The notes: generated by a model from the letters alone, not told the origin. DNA of 14,577 nt from Nitrospira sp. UBA6909 (GCA_002451055.1 DKBD01000057.1:1-14577), one strand, 5' to 3'; positions 1-6,431 are shown, numbered from the stretch's first letter. Translations and numbers: made by a program.

Positions 1-78
1 TTACGGGTTGAAGCACAGCAAGCTCGCCGCACCGGACAGCCGGCCTTGATCTCTCTACGAGAGAGGGTTCTCCAATAG
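1..78 (+). CDS. Possible 3' end of an unidentified gene (partial)
   Basis: Frame 1 is open from the first base and ends at TAG (76-78), giving 25 residues: LRVEAQQARRTGQPALISL followed by RERVLQ. The peptide is rich in Ala, Arg, Gln and Glu and would form a helix, as a natural C-terminus often does. The stop codon abuts the inverted-repeat element beginning at 78, a common position for such elements and one where it could help end transcription. No function can be assigned from this fragment. The reverse strand is also open here, so the coding call is tentative. Confidence 0.4.
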   Translation, partial: LRVEAQQARRTGQPALISLRERVLQ

Positions 79-197
79 GATGCTGAAAAAGTCCGCCAGC
101 GGCGTTCTCGCGTGGGTCAGAGACTCAACGTACGGAACAGAGTGCGCCTCGCCTCTTCGCTCGCTGCGGTCTTGCTGGACGGCTTTTTTGATCATCC
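78..197. repeat. Imperfect inverted-repeat element, about 120 bp
   Basis: The left arm (78-100, GGATGCTGAAAAAGTCCGCC then AGC) matches the reverse complement of the right arm (174-197, GCTGGACGGCTTTTTTGATC then ATCC) at roughly three quarters of positions, with one length difference. The central part is GC-rich (GCCTCTTCGCTCGCTGCGG near 151-169). From memory, near-identical elements occur many times in Nitrospira genomes between genes, often right after stop codons. That copy number cannot be verified from one window. No transposase is present, so this is a REP- or MITE-like non-autonomous repeat. Its T-rich right arm (183-189) could also act as a terminator for the gene ending at 78. Confidence 0.65.
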
Positions 198-362
198 TGC
201 GGGTTTTCGGGAGGCCGATCAAGACTTCCCACTATTGCGTATTTCTGCTCGATCGAAATAGTTTTCCCACAGCCTGCTAGAACCTTGCGATAAGCAGTGC
301 CGCAATGTGTGGCCTACTCTAGGGAGGGGGGGGGGCTGCGCCGACTTGGCGTGCTCTGACGG
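198..362. other. Intergenic stretch with a ten-G tract
   Basis: No gene is visible here. The stretch lies between the inverted repeat and the end of the hypothetical gene whose stop codon is at 363-365. Its one distinctive feature is a run of ten G residues at 326-335, 28 bp beyond that stop codon. Confidence 0.5.
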
Positions 363-860
363 CTATGAAGTAGAAGCAGGCGCGTTCGTTTCCTGACCGT
401 TCGTGGACGATGCAGAGACCGGCTGTCCCGGTTGTGTGGTGGATTGAGAAGCCGGGGACGGTTGACCGACGATTCCTGATGCGGCTGCAGCGTGATCAGA
501 AGGTATGGGAGGGCTGGAAGCAGGCTGACTCGCAGTTGCAGGGTTGGCAACAGTCGGAGATGCGGGTTTCGGCGGAGCGGCGGGCTTCGGTGGCGCTGGT
601 TTTTCTGGTTTAATGCCCCCTTCCCAAGCGGGGCCTGAATACATACCGGCTGTCAGACCTCTGCCTTTCCACTTCTCCTCGAAGTCAGCGGCAGCCTTGT
701 TGGGCGTTTCGCCGATCCCCATGACATCATTCCAAGGATAAACCCTAGGCCCGATTTGGCATTCGGAATCCGTGCGCCTCAGGTACAAGGCTATCGGATT
801 CCCTCGATAGGGTCCGAGAAAAATATGAACGCAGCCGACATATTCAAGCAACGATGCCAT
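363..860 (-). CDS. Hypothetical protein with Pro/Ala-rich C-terminal tail
   Basis: This 165-residue protein has two clear parts. Residues 1 to about 82 look globular, with mixed hydrophobic and charged content, cysteines at 10 and 34, aromatic residues and a segment reading YPWNDVMGIGETPNKAAADF at 41-60. From about residue 83 to the end the protein is low-complexity, starting with KPxxP-type repeats (EKPAPPKPAAPPKPASP) and continuing as a Pro/Ala/Ser/Gln/Thr tail that is almost certainly disordered. There is no signal peptide or membrane helix. The start is supported by a GGAGG ribosome site at 864-868, three bases before the ATG, and by an in-frame stop just upstream. It is the last gene of the minus-strand run after nagZ. 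I do not recognise the family. The tail could be a linker or wall-spanning segment, but that is a guess. Confidence 0.7.
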   Translation of the reverse strand: MASLLEYVGCVHIFLGPYRGNPIALYLRRTDSECQIGPRVYPWNDVMGIGETPNKAAADFEEKWKGRGLTAGMYSGPAWEGGIKPEKPAPPKPAAPPKPASPTVANPATASQPASSPPIPSDHAAAASGIVGQPSPASQSTTQPGQPVSASSTNGQETNAPASTS

Positions 861-863
861 ACG

Positions 864-868
864 CCTCC
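864..868 (-). promoter_or_regulatory. Ribosome binding site of the Pro/Ala-tailed hypothetical gene
   Basis: On the minus strand the sequence is TTGGAGGCGT followed by ATG. The GGAGG core lies three bases from the start at 860. It supports the choice of this start and the reality of a gene that has no recognised family. Confidence 0.65.
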
Positions 869-995
869 AAGCTCACCCATGATGCCATAAGAGATGAGAA
901 GGGGGCAAGGTAGCCAAGATAGAAGATGTCATGGCAGTGCCACTTGCTCGATCCTGTGGGAAAACGGTTCGCCAGGAGTAGGCCAGCCGCAAATG

Positions 996-2099
996 TTACG
1001 TACCCGTTCTGGCGAATCGTTCACGGGCCTGATCGATCGAGTGCAGCAGCGCCCGGTGGGTTCGGCAGCCGACGATGAGCTTGGCATCGGACACGACGAC
1101 GGGCTTGTAGGGAGCGAGAAACCGCTGCTTCAAGCGGGCGACCCGTACGAGGGATTGTTTCAGCCGCTCTGGAGAAATCGTGCCGTCCGCGACCGCTTTG
1201 TCTAAAGCGCCGATGGCTGCGACTTCTCGGTTGCGATCTTGGCAGATCAAGGGCATATCGCAGCCGGCCAGAATCGATCGCACGGTGGCCTCTTCAATGC
1301 CATAATGATCAATGATCGCGTGCATCTCAAGATCATCCGTCAGGACGACACCGTCGTACTGCAATTGCTGTCGGAGCAATGTTCCAATGATCAGCGGGGA
1401 GAGCGTCGCCGGACGCTCATGATCCAATGCATGGTACAGGACATGGGCCGTCATCATCGTGGCGACGCCGTGCGCCGCGGCGTGCCGGAACGGAGGCAAT
1501 TCGATTTGTTCCAGCCGCTCCCGCGGCGCCGTCACGATAGGCAATTCCTTGTGCGAATCCGCCGTCGTATCGCCATGGCCGGGAAAGTGTTTGCCGCAAG
1601 CCACGACGCCGTTATGTTGCAACCCTCCAACCGTTACCAGACCGAGTTCGCGGACGGGCTCCGGCGTGGACCCGAAGGCGCGGTCTCCGATCACGGGATT
1701 TGCCGGGTTGCTGTTCACATCCAAGACGGGCGACATGTTCATATTGATGCCGACGGCCCGCAGCTCCTTTGCCGTCGTCGCCGCTGCCGCGTAAGCCAGT
1801 TCGGAAGAATTGCACCGGCCCAATAGCTCACATGGGGGAAAAATTGTGAATTCCTTCGGGAGTCGTGAGACTCTCCCCCCCTCTTGGTCGATCGCGATCA
1901 GCAGAGGTGAGTGGGAGCTGCATCGTTGCAGATCGTTCGTGAGCTCGACGATCTGTTCGACCGACTCGAGATTCCTTGAGAACAAAATGACCCCGCCGGG
2001 TTTATACTCATTGATGAAGGCAGCGAGATCGTCCGAAACGGTCGTGCCGTCGAAACCCACCATGAAAAGCTGTCCGATCTTGTCGGGAGACATCAACAT
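996..2099 (-). CDS. nagZ: Beta-N-acetylhexosaminidase NagZ (glycoside hydrolase family 3)
   Basis: This 367-residue protein matches the single-domain GH3 enzyme that removes GlcNAc from GlcNAc-anhydroMurNAc peptides in cytoplasmic peptidoglycan recycling. Hallmarks visible: IDQEGGRVSRL (70-80, substrate binding), KHFPGHG (170-176), the DSH segment (181-183) that supplies the Asp-His general acid/base pair of NagZ enzymes, and TDDLEM (254-259) containing the catalytic nucleophile, probably D255. Length is normal for NagZ and there is no signal peptide, which fits a cytoplasmic role. The ATG at 2099 has AGGAAACGT just upstream; a second ATG two codons in is possible. It lies 112 bp downstream of pepA in the same direction. 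A link between cell-wall peptide turnover and recycling is a plausible theme, but the gap could hold its own promoter. Confidence 0.93.
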   Translation of the reverse strand: MLMSPDKIGQLFMVGFDGTTVSDDLAAFINEYKPGGVILFSRNLESVEQIVELTNDLQRCSSHSPLLIAIDQEGGRVSRLPKEFTIFPPCELLGRCNSSELAYAAAATTAKELRAVGINMNMSPVLDVNSNPANPVIGDRAFGSTPEPVRELGLVTVGGLQHNGVVACGKHFPGHGDTTADSHKELPIVTAPRERLEQIELPPFRHAAAHGVATMMTAHVLYHALDHERPATLSPLIIGTLLRQQLQYDGVVLTDDLEMHAIIDHYGIEEATVRSILAGCDMPLICQDRNREVAAIGALDKAVADGTISPERLKQSLVRVARLKQRFLAPYKPVVVSDAKLIVGCRTHRALLHSIDQARERFARTGT

Positions 2100-2211
2100 A
2101 CGTTTCCTATGTCAACAGGGGAGTAATTGACCGTGAGGGGTGAATACAGAGTGCTGACACAGCACCAAACAACTGCAACTCGTCATTCTTCACTCCGCCC
2201 ATCCCTCGCCG

Positions 2212-3723
2212 TCACAGCGAGCGGTCCATCAAGTACTGAATCAGCAGCCTGGTGCCGATCCCGGTCGGTCCCTTTGGAATATAGGCCCGCTCGCGCTCGC
2301 TCCAGTCGGTGCTGGCTATGTCGAGATGGATCCAGGGAAATTCGCCAGCAAATTTACTCAGGAACAGCGCGGCAGTGATCATGCCGCCTCCACGTCCGCC
2401 GATGTTCCGCATATCCGCGACGTCGCTCTTGAGCTGCTCGAAATATTCCTCCCACAGCGGCATTTCCCAGACACGTTCGCCCGCGCGCAACCCGGCCTTG
2501 CGCATGGATTCTTTCAACCTGTCGTCCGTGCCGAACATCCCGATCGCAAACTGGCCGAGCGCGACGATGCAGGCGCCGGTCAGGGTGGCGATGTCGATCA
2601 ACACCGCTGGCTTGTAGCGGGCGGCGTACGCCAGCCCGTCGGAGAGAATCAGCCGGCCCTCGGCGTCGGTATTCTGCACCTCCACCGTCTTTCCGGAGAG
2701 CGTCTTGACGATATCGCCAGGCTTCATCGCCCGGCCGCCCGGCATGTTCTCGGTCGCCGGCAGAATGCCGACCAGATTGAGCGGAAGTTTGAGTCTGGCC
2801 GCCGCACGCACGGCAGCCAGGACCTCGGCGCCACCAGTCATGTCAGCCTTCATGTGCTCCATGTTCTCGGCCGGCTTGAGAGAAATGCCGCCGGTGTCGA
2901 ACGTGATCGTTTTTCCGACGAGTACCACAGGGCGGTCCTCCTTCTTTCGAGACCCACGGTACTCAAGAATAATAAACTTCGGCGGTTCGTGGCTGCCCCG
3001 GGCCACGCCCAACAAGGCGCCCATGCTCAGTTTCTCCATATCCTTCTGTTCGAGGATTTTCAGGGAAACGCCGGCTTCTCTCGCGACCACCTTGGCTTCC
3101 TGCGCGACCTTGGTCGGGGTCATGATATTGGATGGATGGTTGCAGAGGTCACGGACGAAGACCGTGGCTTCCCCTGCGGCCGTTCCGCGCCGAACACCTT
3201 CGGACAACGGGCGCATGTCCGATTGGTGCGAGGTCAAGAGCGTCATCGTCTTCACGTCATGTCCGGGCGTCCCATGGCTACGGTAGGCGGTAAATTGGTA
3301 CCCGCCCAAGATGGCCCCTTCGGTCATGGCTTGGGCGACATCAATGGCAGTAGAGTCAGCCGGAACCGCGGCAGGAATTGCGACGGTGAAGGATGCAGCC
3401 TTGGCTTGCTTGACGCGTTTCACTGTATGTCCCATCGCTTGGCGGATCGTATCCAGCCCAAGGGAGGCTTTCTTGCCCAATCCGACGAGCAGGACACGCT
3501 TGGCGGAGATCTTCCGCTGGGTGTGAAGCAGTACCAATTCCGCTGGCTTGCCTTCAAACTCTTTCGACTTCAACAGGTCTGAGAGCGCCCCCCCCATCGT
3601 TTTGTCTACCGATGCGGCATCCTGTTCAGAAAGACCGTCACCCTCGCAAAGGAGAAGAACCAGCACCTCGGTTGCGACCGTTGCAGGGCGCCCAACCTTT
3701 ACCTCGACTTTCATGATCTTCAT
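2212..3723 (-). CDS. pepA: Cytosol leucyl aminopeptidase, family M17
   Basis: This di-metal exopeptidase removes N-terminal residues, preferably leucine, from peptides; family members work as hexamers in the cytoplasm. All active-site residues of the family are present in the C-terminal catalytic half. Numbering from the ATG at 3723 gives K271 and D276 (GKTITFDTGG), K283, D294 (MKADMTGG), and D353, E355 and R357 in the NTDAEGRLILSDGLAYA signature. The N-terminal domain (about 1-180) is the usual less conserved non-catalytic domain. Length is 503 residues, as expected. I chose the start at 3723 because an AAGGAG site lies at 3730-3735. The in-frame ATG ten codons upstream (3753) would place that site inside the coding region. 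Some family members also bind DNA as regulators; nothing here speaks to that. Confidence 0.95.
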   Translation of the reverse strand: MKIMKVEVKVGRPATVATEVLVLLLCEGDGLSEQDAASVDKTMGGALSDLLKSKEFEGKPAELVLLHTQRKISAKRVLLVGLGKKASLGLDTIRQAMGHTVKRVKQAKAASFTVAIPAAVPADSTAIDVAQAMTEGAILGGYQFTAYRSHGTPGHDVKTMTLLTSHQSDMRPLSEGVRRGTAAGEATVFVRDLCNHPSNIMTPTKVAQEAKVVAREAGVSLKILEQKDMEKLSMGALLGVARGSHEPPKFIILEYRGSRKKEDRPVVLVGKTITFDTGGISLKPAENMEHMKADMTGGAEVLAAVRAAARLKLPLNLVGILPATENMPGGRAMKPGDIVKTLSGKTVEVQNTDAEGRLILSDGLAYAARYKPAVLIDIATLTGACIVALGQFAIGMFGTDDRLKESMRKAGLRAGERVWEMPLWEEYFEQLKSDVADMRNIGGRGGGMITAALFLSKFAGEFPWIHLDIASTDWSERERAYIPKGPTGIGTRLLIQYLMDRSL

Positions 3724-3729
3724 TCGATT

Positions 3730-3735
3730 CTCCTT
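3730..3735 (-). promoter_or_regulatory. Ribosome binding site deciding the pepA start
   Basis: AAGGAG on the minus strand ends six bases before the ATG at 3723. It is the only good Shine-Dalgarno match in the region and argues against the longer start at 3753. Confidence 0.7.
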
Positions 3736-3743
3736 ATAATCGG

Positions 3744-3809
3744 CAATCGTCAAGCGTCAGACGGCAATCCACAGAAATGGTTGTCTTCGCAAGTAACGCA
3801 TGACGATTG
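3744..3809. repeat. Short inverted repeat between queE and pepA
   Basis: CAATCGTCA (3744-3752) and TGACGATTG (3801-3809) are perfect 9-bp inverted repeats about 48 bp apart. Related short words follow (TTGACG within 3812-3820). It resembles the TTCACG/TTGACG-type intergenic words also seen before the tRNA gene at 5328-5400. Function is unknown. Confidence 0.35.
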
Positions 3810-3822
3810 ACCGTTGACGTCT

Positions 3823-4479
3823 TTACACTCCCCGCATGTCCGGCGACCAGATCAGCTTGTGCAATTGTAGCTGGTACCGGACCGGAAGCCGGTCAGCCAG
3901 CACCCATTCGGCCAGAAGACGAGGGTCTAGCTCCCCAAATACCGGACTGAACAACACGGAGCATCGGCGGTCGATCACAAACCGGACGACCGTTTCTTTG
4001 GCCCATTCGTAGTCGCATCGGTCTTTGATCACAAATTTTGCTTCATCGTGAACTCGCAGCCGCTCAACATTCGGCCAGTGCATTCGGTCCGTCATGTCGC
4101 TGCCCGGACACTTGACGTCCAAAATGATGCGCACCCGTGGATCGACATTGGCGGTGTCAAGGGCACCGCTGGTTTCGAGCAAGACCGTGAACCCGTCATC
4201 ACAGAGCCGGGAGAGCAGCGCGGCGCATTCCGGCTGCGCGAGCGGTTCGCCGCCTGTTATTTCCACAAGGGGACAATCGTATGCACGGACGATATTGACG
4301 ATCGCATCAATCGGCTGCTCGGAGCCCTCGTAAAAGGCGTAGTCCGTATCGCACCACGAACAGCGGAGCGGACAGCCGGTGAGTCGCACGAACACGCAGG
4401 GCCGGCCGGCAAACGTCGATTCGCCCTGGATACTGTGAAAGATTTCAGTGACGCGCATGGTCCATGTTCTACGGCGCAT
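3823..4479 (-). CDS. queE: 7-carboxy-7-deazaguanine synthase QueE (radical SAM)
   Basis: QueE converts 6-carboxytetrahydropterin to 7-carboxy-7-deazaguanine, a step in making preQ0 and queuosine for tRNA. The protein (218 residues from this start) shows the compact QueE fold: the N-terminal TEIFHSIQGES segment, a CxxxCxxC iron-sulfur motif at C36, C40 and C43 (CPLRCSWCDT), which is the radical SAM pattern, and GGEPL at 76-80 for SAM binding. The start is uncertain. The ATG at 4479 has GAGG only one base away, too close to be ideal. The ATG at 4458 (residue 8), where family similarity begins, has no obvious ribosome site. It lies 26 bp after the HAD gene and 99 bp before pepA in one direction. 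No other queuosine genes are in the window. Confidence 0.9.
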   Translation of the reverse strand: MRRRTWTMRVTEIFHSIQGESTFAGRPCVFVRLTGCPLRCSWCDTDYAFYEGSEQPIDAIVNIVRAYDCPLVEITGGEPLAQPECAALLSRLCDDGFTVLLETSGALDTANVDPRVRIILDVKCPGSDMTDRMHWPNVERLRVHDEAKFVIKDRCDYEWAKETVVRFVIDRRCSVLFSPVFGELDPRLLAEWVLADRLPVRYQLQLHKLIWSPDMRGV

Positions 4480-4505
4480 TCCTCAATGCATAAGATAGTG
4501 GGATG

Positions 4506-5195
4506 CTATCGCCATCGCCGAATCGGCCATTGTTGCTGCTTGGCCATGTGAGCCATCCCTCGAATCGGGTTGATCACGGTGGGATGGCCGACTGCGCGCA
4601 GCAGATCCAGATCGCCAGGGCTATCGCCGTAGGCATAGCACAAAGACAGGTCAAGAGAGAGGTCTTGCGCCAACTGCTCCATCAGCAGTCGCTTGCCCTC
4701 GCCATAGGGCAGAGGTGGAACAAGATGACCCGTGTAGACGCCGTCGATTTGTTCGGGCTGGCTGGCGAAACAGCATTCGACTTGCAACGCCTTGGCAATG
4801 GGGTTGATCAAGAAGTCGAGCGATCCCGTCAGCAACACGATCGCATGACCGGCTTTCCGGTGCTCTTCGATGGCGCGCATGGCTGAGGGAGATACGCAAG
4901 GGCAGAGTTGCTCACGGCAAAACGATTCGCCCAGCGGTTCGATGACTTGGGCCGGCTTCCCTGCGAGATATGGTTTGCGCTCGCGGAGCGGATGCAGCGA
5001 AATCGCCGGCAGGTGGCGCATGAGCCAGGTCAGACTCGTGCGGACCTCCGGCCATCCGACCACCCCCTGTTGCCAGAGCCACCGGAAGAATCGGACTTCG
5101 CTGGCCTCGCCGGGAAGGAGTGTGTTATCCACGTCGAAAAACGCCGCAATGGGGCTGCTGAGTCGACGTTGAGTATGAAGCTTGGTTGCTGTCAT
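4506..5195 (-). CDS. HAD-superfamily hydrolase, subfamily IB (SerB-like phosphatase)
   Basis: This 229-residue protein has all four HAD phosphatase motifs. Motif I is FFDVDNTLL with nucleophile D21 and D23. Motif II is LLTGS with T123. Motif III is the lysine in GEGKRLL (K168). Motif IV is YGDSPGDLDLL with D191 and D195. The region between motifs I and II (about 30-105) forms the helical C1-type cap of subfamily IB, which includes phosphoserine phosphatase and related enzymes such as lysophosphatidate-type phosphatases. The substrate cannot be read from the sequence, and the serine-specific SerB signature is not clear enough to name it serB. No strong ribosome site precedes the ATG at 5195. 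It is first in a minus-strand run and lies downstream of a good promoter at 5249-5277. Confidence 0.88.
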   Translation of the reverse strand: MTATKLHTQRRLSSPIAAFFDVDNTLLPGEASEVRFFRWLWQQGVVGWPEVRTSLTWLMRHLPAISLHPLRERKPYLAGKPAQVIEPLGESFCREQLCPCVSPSAMRAIEEHRKAGHAIVLLTGSLDFLINPIAKALQVECCFASQPEQIDGVYTGHLVPPLPYGEGKRLLMEQLAQDLSLDLSLCYAYGDSPGDLDLLRAVGHPTVINPIRGMAHMAKQQQWPIRRWR

Positions 5196-5248
5196 GGCTA
5201 AATGGACGAAATTGACGAACGATCTTTCAGTACATAAACAGCGAAGCG

Positions 5249-5277
5249 ATTCTACCGGAGGGTCCCTTCATTGACAA
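5249..5277 (-). promoter_or_regulatory. Sigma70-type promoter for the HAD-queE-pepA-nagZ run
   Basis: On the minus strand, TTGTCA (5277-5272) is followed after exactly 17 bp by TAGAAT (5254-5249). Each box has one mismatch to consensus. Transcription would begin near 5242, leaving a leader of about 47 bases before the ATG at 5195. The -35 box overlaps that of the opposing tRNA promoter. Confidence 0.65.
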
Positions 5278-5300
5278 GAATTTTGCCCTACTTCTATAAT
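5271..5300 (+). promoter_or_regulatory. Consensus sigma70-type promoter of the tRNA-Leu gene
   Basis: A perfect TTGACA (5271-5276) and a perfect TATAAT (5295-5300) are separated by 18 bp. Transcription should start near 5307, about 100 bases before the mature tRNA. A full consensus match fits a stable RNA gene. Confidence 0.85.
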
Positions 5301-5327
5301 ACGTCTCCCTCAGGCGTCGCTCGTTGT

Positions 5328-5400
5328 TCGTGAAGCGTGTCTCGTGATCGCTGACTACGACGAATTCCGACGAACGACGCTTCACGAGTGATGCTTCACG
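5328..5400. repeat. Inverted repeat in the tRNA-Leu leader
   Basis: TCGTGAAGCGT (5328-5338) and ACGCTTCACGA (5377-5387) are perfect 11-bp inverted repeats separated by 38 bp. A further partial copy, ATGCTTCACG, is at 5391-5400, and CGACGAA occurs twice (5358-5364, 5368-5374). A six-T run (5401-5406) follows directly before the tRNA. The words resemble the tandem TTCACG-type intergenic repeats I associate with Nitrospira, an association from memory. In the transcript the arms could fold and influence leader processing. Confidence 0.5.
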
Positions 5401-5406
5401 TTTTTT

Positions 5407-5490
5407 GCCGAAGTGGTGGAATGGCAGACACGCACGTTTGAGGGGCGTGTGGCGCAAGCCGTGCGGGTTCAAGTCCCGCCTTCGGCACCA
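5407..5490 (+). tRNA. tRNA-Leu, anticodon GAG, with encoded CCA
   Basis: The acceptor stem GCCGAAG (5407-5413) pairs perfectly with CTTCGGC (5480-5486), followed by discriminator A and genomic CCA (5488-5490). The anticodon loop TTGAGGG (5438-5444) carries GAG at 5440-5442, closed by stem CACGT/GCGTG. A long variable arm (GGC-GCAA-GCC near 5451-5460) marks a class II tRNA. The T arm is GCGGG-TTCAAGT-CCCGC (5463-5479). A36, G37 and the class II arm fit tRNA-Leu reading CUC and CUU. It is a single tRNA gene with its own promoter at 5271-5300. Confidence 0.95.
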
Positions 5491-5503
5491 TCCTGATCTC
5501 CTG

Positions 5504-5648
5504 CTCTAGCAGACTGCGGAAAAACTCGACGATTTGTGCGCGATGATGGGCTCCGCACGAACGGGAAGCCCATGGATTTTCAAGGACTGCTCCGTTCATC
5601 TTGAGGCTCTCGAAAGATGAGCGGGACGTTTCCCGCAGTCTGTTAGAG
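5504..5648. repeat. MITE-like inverted-repeat element, 145 bp
   Basis: The left end CTCTAGCAGACTGCGGAAA (5504-5522) is matched by the reverse complement of the right end, GTTTCCCGCAGTCTGTTAGAG (5628-5648), with very few mismatches. Inside are two further hairpins: ATGGGCT/AGCCCAT (5546-5552 with 5567-5573) and TCATCTT/AAGATGA (5596-5602 with 5614-5620). The single-stranded form would fold into a long structure. It contains no open frame of note and no transposase. It begins 14 bp after the tRNA CCA end, where it could also terminate the tRNA transcript. I see no obvious flanking target-site duplication. Confidence 0.7.
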
Positions 5649-5739
5649 TGTCTGGCCATCAGAGTTCTTGGCTATCCGGCCCTAGAATTCACCCGAATCT
5701 CGTCACATACTACGGCCATGTTGAACTTGAACATTGCCC

Positions 5740-5751
5740 GTAGCTTGCTAC
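5740..5751. promoter_or_regulatory. Small perfect palindrome before the broken GAF gene
   Basis: GTAGC and GCTAC (5740-5744, 5747-5751) flank two bases and end 13 bp before the ATG at 5765. It could be an operator half-site pair or a small hairpin at the ribosome site. There is no direct evidence for either. Confidence 0.25.
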
Positions 5752-5764
5752 GGTGCGCTTTATC

Positions 5765-6431
5765 ATGATCGAGAGCGGCCAACTTTCAGAACTGGACGAA
5801 TTACGCCGCAAGGTTGCCGACCTGTCTCATGAACTCGCAGAACAGGAGCGGGTGTCACGTGAGCAACAGCGGCGGCTCGACCATGGAATGAGGGATCTGC
5901 GCGAACGCACTGATCGCTTCACACCCTTATCAAAGGGATAGGGGCCGTAAGCGGCGATGATGTGTTTCTCGTGATGGTCCGGCACTTGGCCAAAGCCCTG
6001 AACGTTCGGTATGCCTTTGTGGGCGAGTGGCACCAAGATCGGCCTGATCGCGTTCGAGCGGTGGCCGCCTGGTCTGGAGCGGCGTTTGCCGAGCCATTTG
6101 AATATCTCCTGCAAGGGACACCGTGTTGCTCAGCGCGATCCGGTCCGTTGCAGAAGGCCGGTCGATTCTCGATCCTACGGTGCCCGAACGGGCGCTCCAA
6201 TGGCTACGGGGATTGGCAGCCGGCGAAAAGATGCCGGGGCGTGACAGCTTCTCGGAACAGGAAGAGCAGATCCTGGCGCTTGTTGCCGAAGGGAAAACGA
6301 ACAGGGAAATCGCGGCCTCCCTGAACCTGAGCGGCAAGACCGTGAAAAATCATCTCACCACTATCTTCAAGAAGCTGCGGGTCACCCGCCGTGCACAGGC
6401 GGCGGCGCTGTGTGTCAAACGGCACCCCTAA
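5765..6431 (+). pseudogene. Broken GAF-domain / LuxR-type regulator remnant
   Basis: Three reading frames together describe one decayed regulatory locus. Frame 2 from the ATG at 5765 gives a charged coiled coil (LDELRRKVADLSHELAEQER) to about 5920. The sense then moves to frame 1 (HTLIKGIGAVSGDDVFLVMV and onward), a GAF-like sensor segment ending around LLQGTPC near 6122. It then moves to frame 0 from about 6117 (DTVLLSAIRSVAEGRSILDP), the hinge and helix-turn-helix of a NarL/FixJ response regulator (QEEQILALVAEGKTNREIAA, then SLNLSGKTVKNHL), ending at TAA 6429-6431. The rest of the GAF domain and the entire receiver domain are missing. This indicates one small frameshift plus a deletion fusing two neighbouring genes. 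The last part might still be translated from an internal start near 6123 as a free DNA-binding domain of about 102 residues. Confidence 0.7.

Noticed and set aside
1239..1826. A 195-codon plus-strand frame opposite nagZ
   Set aside because: nagZ is certain on the other strand. The translation is His/Arg-rich with no motif and no ribosome site.
2151..2165. GTGCTG/CAGCAC hairpin between pepA and nagZ as a terminator
   Set aside because: The stem is only 6 bp with a 3-base loop and no T tract follows on the minus strand.
2326..3582. A 418-codon open frame on the plus strand opposite pepA
   Set aside because: It lies wholly within pepA, whose protein shows every M17 active-site residue. Its own translation is Arg/His/Gly-rich without recognisable domains, which is typical of the antisense frame of a GC-rich gene.
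5407..5660. An integrated element using the tRNA-Leu 3' end as attachment site
   Set aside because: No integrase gene and no repeated tRNA 3' end are found in the window. The nearby 145-bp repeat does not contain tRNA sequence.
5915..6125. Programmed ribosomal frameshifting as an explanation for the frame changes in the GAF/LuxR locus
   Set aside because: Neither shift point has a slippery heptamer or a downstream pseudoknot, and large parts of both parent proteins are missing, which a frameshift alone cannot explain.
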